Of a DNA stretch of 7,413 nucleotides, positions 6,859 through 7,413 are shown one piece after another. The notes beneath the pieces are model-generated. The model was not told the origin of the DNA. It made no database searches and was given only the letters and a program-made list of their open reading frames with translations. A program made the translations under genes and the position numbers. Within the stretch, counting starts at the first letter, position 1. Each line of letters opens with the position of its first letter. The DNA comes from Erysipelotrichia bacterium (GTDB lineage Bacteria; Bacillota_I; Bacilli_A; Erysipelotrichales; Erysipelotrichaceae), in the NCBI GenBank assembly GCA_009929095.1, contig SABF01000072.1:1-7413 (forward strand). Direction: 5' to 3'.

Positions 6859-7368
6859 CTAACAGTTCCCCTTATAAATAAAGCCGGAATCCAGTTCTTT
6901 CATGGATGCACTGACACCATGGAGATCCCGGTCAGAAAGAACCAGACTGGTATTCGGTAATAATTCATCCCAGTTTAGTTCTTTAACATTGTAATTATAC
7001 CGCAGTCCGCCATTATTTTGGGGAAGGCCATTATAAACATTGTCTACTTTATAGTTATAGGCACTGTTATCCTCAAGAATTGCTACACCATGTGCAAAAC
7101 CTCTGGGGATATAGACCAGTTTCTGGTCATCTTTCTTCAAAAGGATGCAGGAAGCCATGCCATAGGTAGGACTTCCTTTCCTGACATCTACTGCAATATC
7201 ATAGAAAGCCCCTTCTGTGCATCGAATCAGCTTTGCCTGAGCATATGGTGCCTTCTGAAAGTGAAAGCCGCGGATAACGCCTCGTTTTGAAGAAAACGAA
7301 CAGTTATCCTGCACAAATACACTGTCTATTCCAAGTTCATGGAATGAATTTTGATTGTAGATTTCCAT
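6859..7368 (-). CDS. rfbC: RfbC/RmlC-type dTDP-4-dehydrorhamnose 3,5-epimerase, lacking the usual N-terminus
   Basis: The 169-residue protein aligns with the cupin epimerase RmlC from its MEIYNQ onward. Active-site residues are present by comparison with the Salmonella enzyme: His36 in RGFHFQ (His63 there), His93 in GFAHG, Tyr106 in NYKVDN (Tyr133) and Asp148 in LSDRD (Asp170). Other family marks are VFVQDN (17-22), AKLIRC (45-50) and DVRKGSPTYG (61-70). The enzyme would convert dTDP-4-keto-6-deoxy-glucose to dTDP-4-keto-L-rhamnose. Oddity: about 27 residues that normally precede this point, including the EPxVFGDxRG segment, are absent. In frame upstream, only Tyr-Phe still fits before unrelated residues and a TAA at 7392-7390. 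The ATG at 7368 has no Shine-Dalgarno. The gene may therefore be 5'-truncated or disrupted and possibly inactive. No rfbA, rfbB or rfbD is visible. The family is clear; the start and activity are not. Confidence 0.8.
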   Translation of the reverse strand: MEIYNQNSFHELGIDSVFVQDNCSFSSKRGVIRGFHFQKAPYAQAKLIRCTEGAFYDIAVDVRKGSPTYGMASCILLKKDDQKLVYIPRGFAHGVAILEDNSAYNYKVDNVYNGLPQNNGGLRYNYNVKELNWDELLPNTSLVLSDRDLHGVSASMKELDSGFIYKGNC

Positions 7369-7413
7369 AAAATAAGGGAGGGATAGTATTTATGGGAGTC
7401 AACTTGAAAGATG
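7369..7413. other. Right-edge junction: lost rfbC 5' end, possible plus-strand gene start
   Basis: These 45 bases do not continue the RfbC frame: it meets stops at 7392-7390 and 7401-7399. On the plus strand AAGGGAGGG (7374-7382) lies nine bases before an ATG at 7392 reading MGVNLKD to the window end, a layout normal for a gene start. On the minus strand another frame reads SFKLTPINTIP, which faintly resembles RfbC N-termini. The two readings conflict, and 45 bases cannot settle it. Confidence 0.3.

Overview
The window is one stretch of a surface-polysaccharide (capsule, O-antigen-like or cell-wall glycan) biosynthesis cluster. All nine supported genes lie on the minus strand, so transcription runs from high to low coordinates. 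Strong Shine-Dalgarno sites, tight spacing, moderately low GC by eye, and resemblance to the Staphylococcus aureus CapE/F/G and streptococcal GacI/GacJ families suggest a Gram-positive bacterium of the Bacillota. That assignment is an inference; there is no rRNA or housekeeping gene to fix it.

Layout in transcription order: an RfbC-type sugar epimerase whose visible reading frame lacks the usual N-terminus (7368-6859); a family 2 glycosyltransferase (6856-6044); capE (6040-4994), capF (4991-3894) and capG (3876-2746), the complete three-enzyme route from UDP-GlcNAc to UDP-L-FucNAc, in reaction order; a GT4 glycosyltransferase whose start overlaps the end of capG (2764-1559); a DPM1/GacI-like polyprenyl-phosphate glycosyltransferase (1484-819); its usual partner, a small DUF2304/GacJ-like membrane protein (747-400); and the N-terminal 135 codons of a further glycosyltransferase-like protein running off the left edge (407-1).

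Working together, CapE/F/G would make the activated sugar UDP-L-FucNAc. The GT2, the GT4 and the partial glycosyltransferase would build a lipid-linked repeat unit in the cytoplasm. The GacI/GacJ-like pair would make an undecaprenyl-phosphate-linked monosaccharide used outside the membrane to decorate the polymer. RfbC points to dTDP-L-rhamnose or a related 6-deoxysugar, but rfbA, rfbB and rfbD are not in this window. The flippase, polymerase or ABC exporter and the GT-C transferase expected to pair with GacI/GacJ are also absent and probably lie outside.

No gap exceeds 300 bases. The only intergenic spaces over 50 bases are 1485-1558 (74 bases) and 748-818 (71 bases), each with a possible weak internal promoter. 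I found no tRNA, rRNA, CRISPR, insertion sequence, riboswitch or convincing terminator. The most unusual point is the right edge: the RfbC homology starts abruptly about 40 bases from the window end, and a good plus-strand ribosome-binding site and ATG sit in the adjoining bases.
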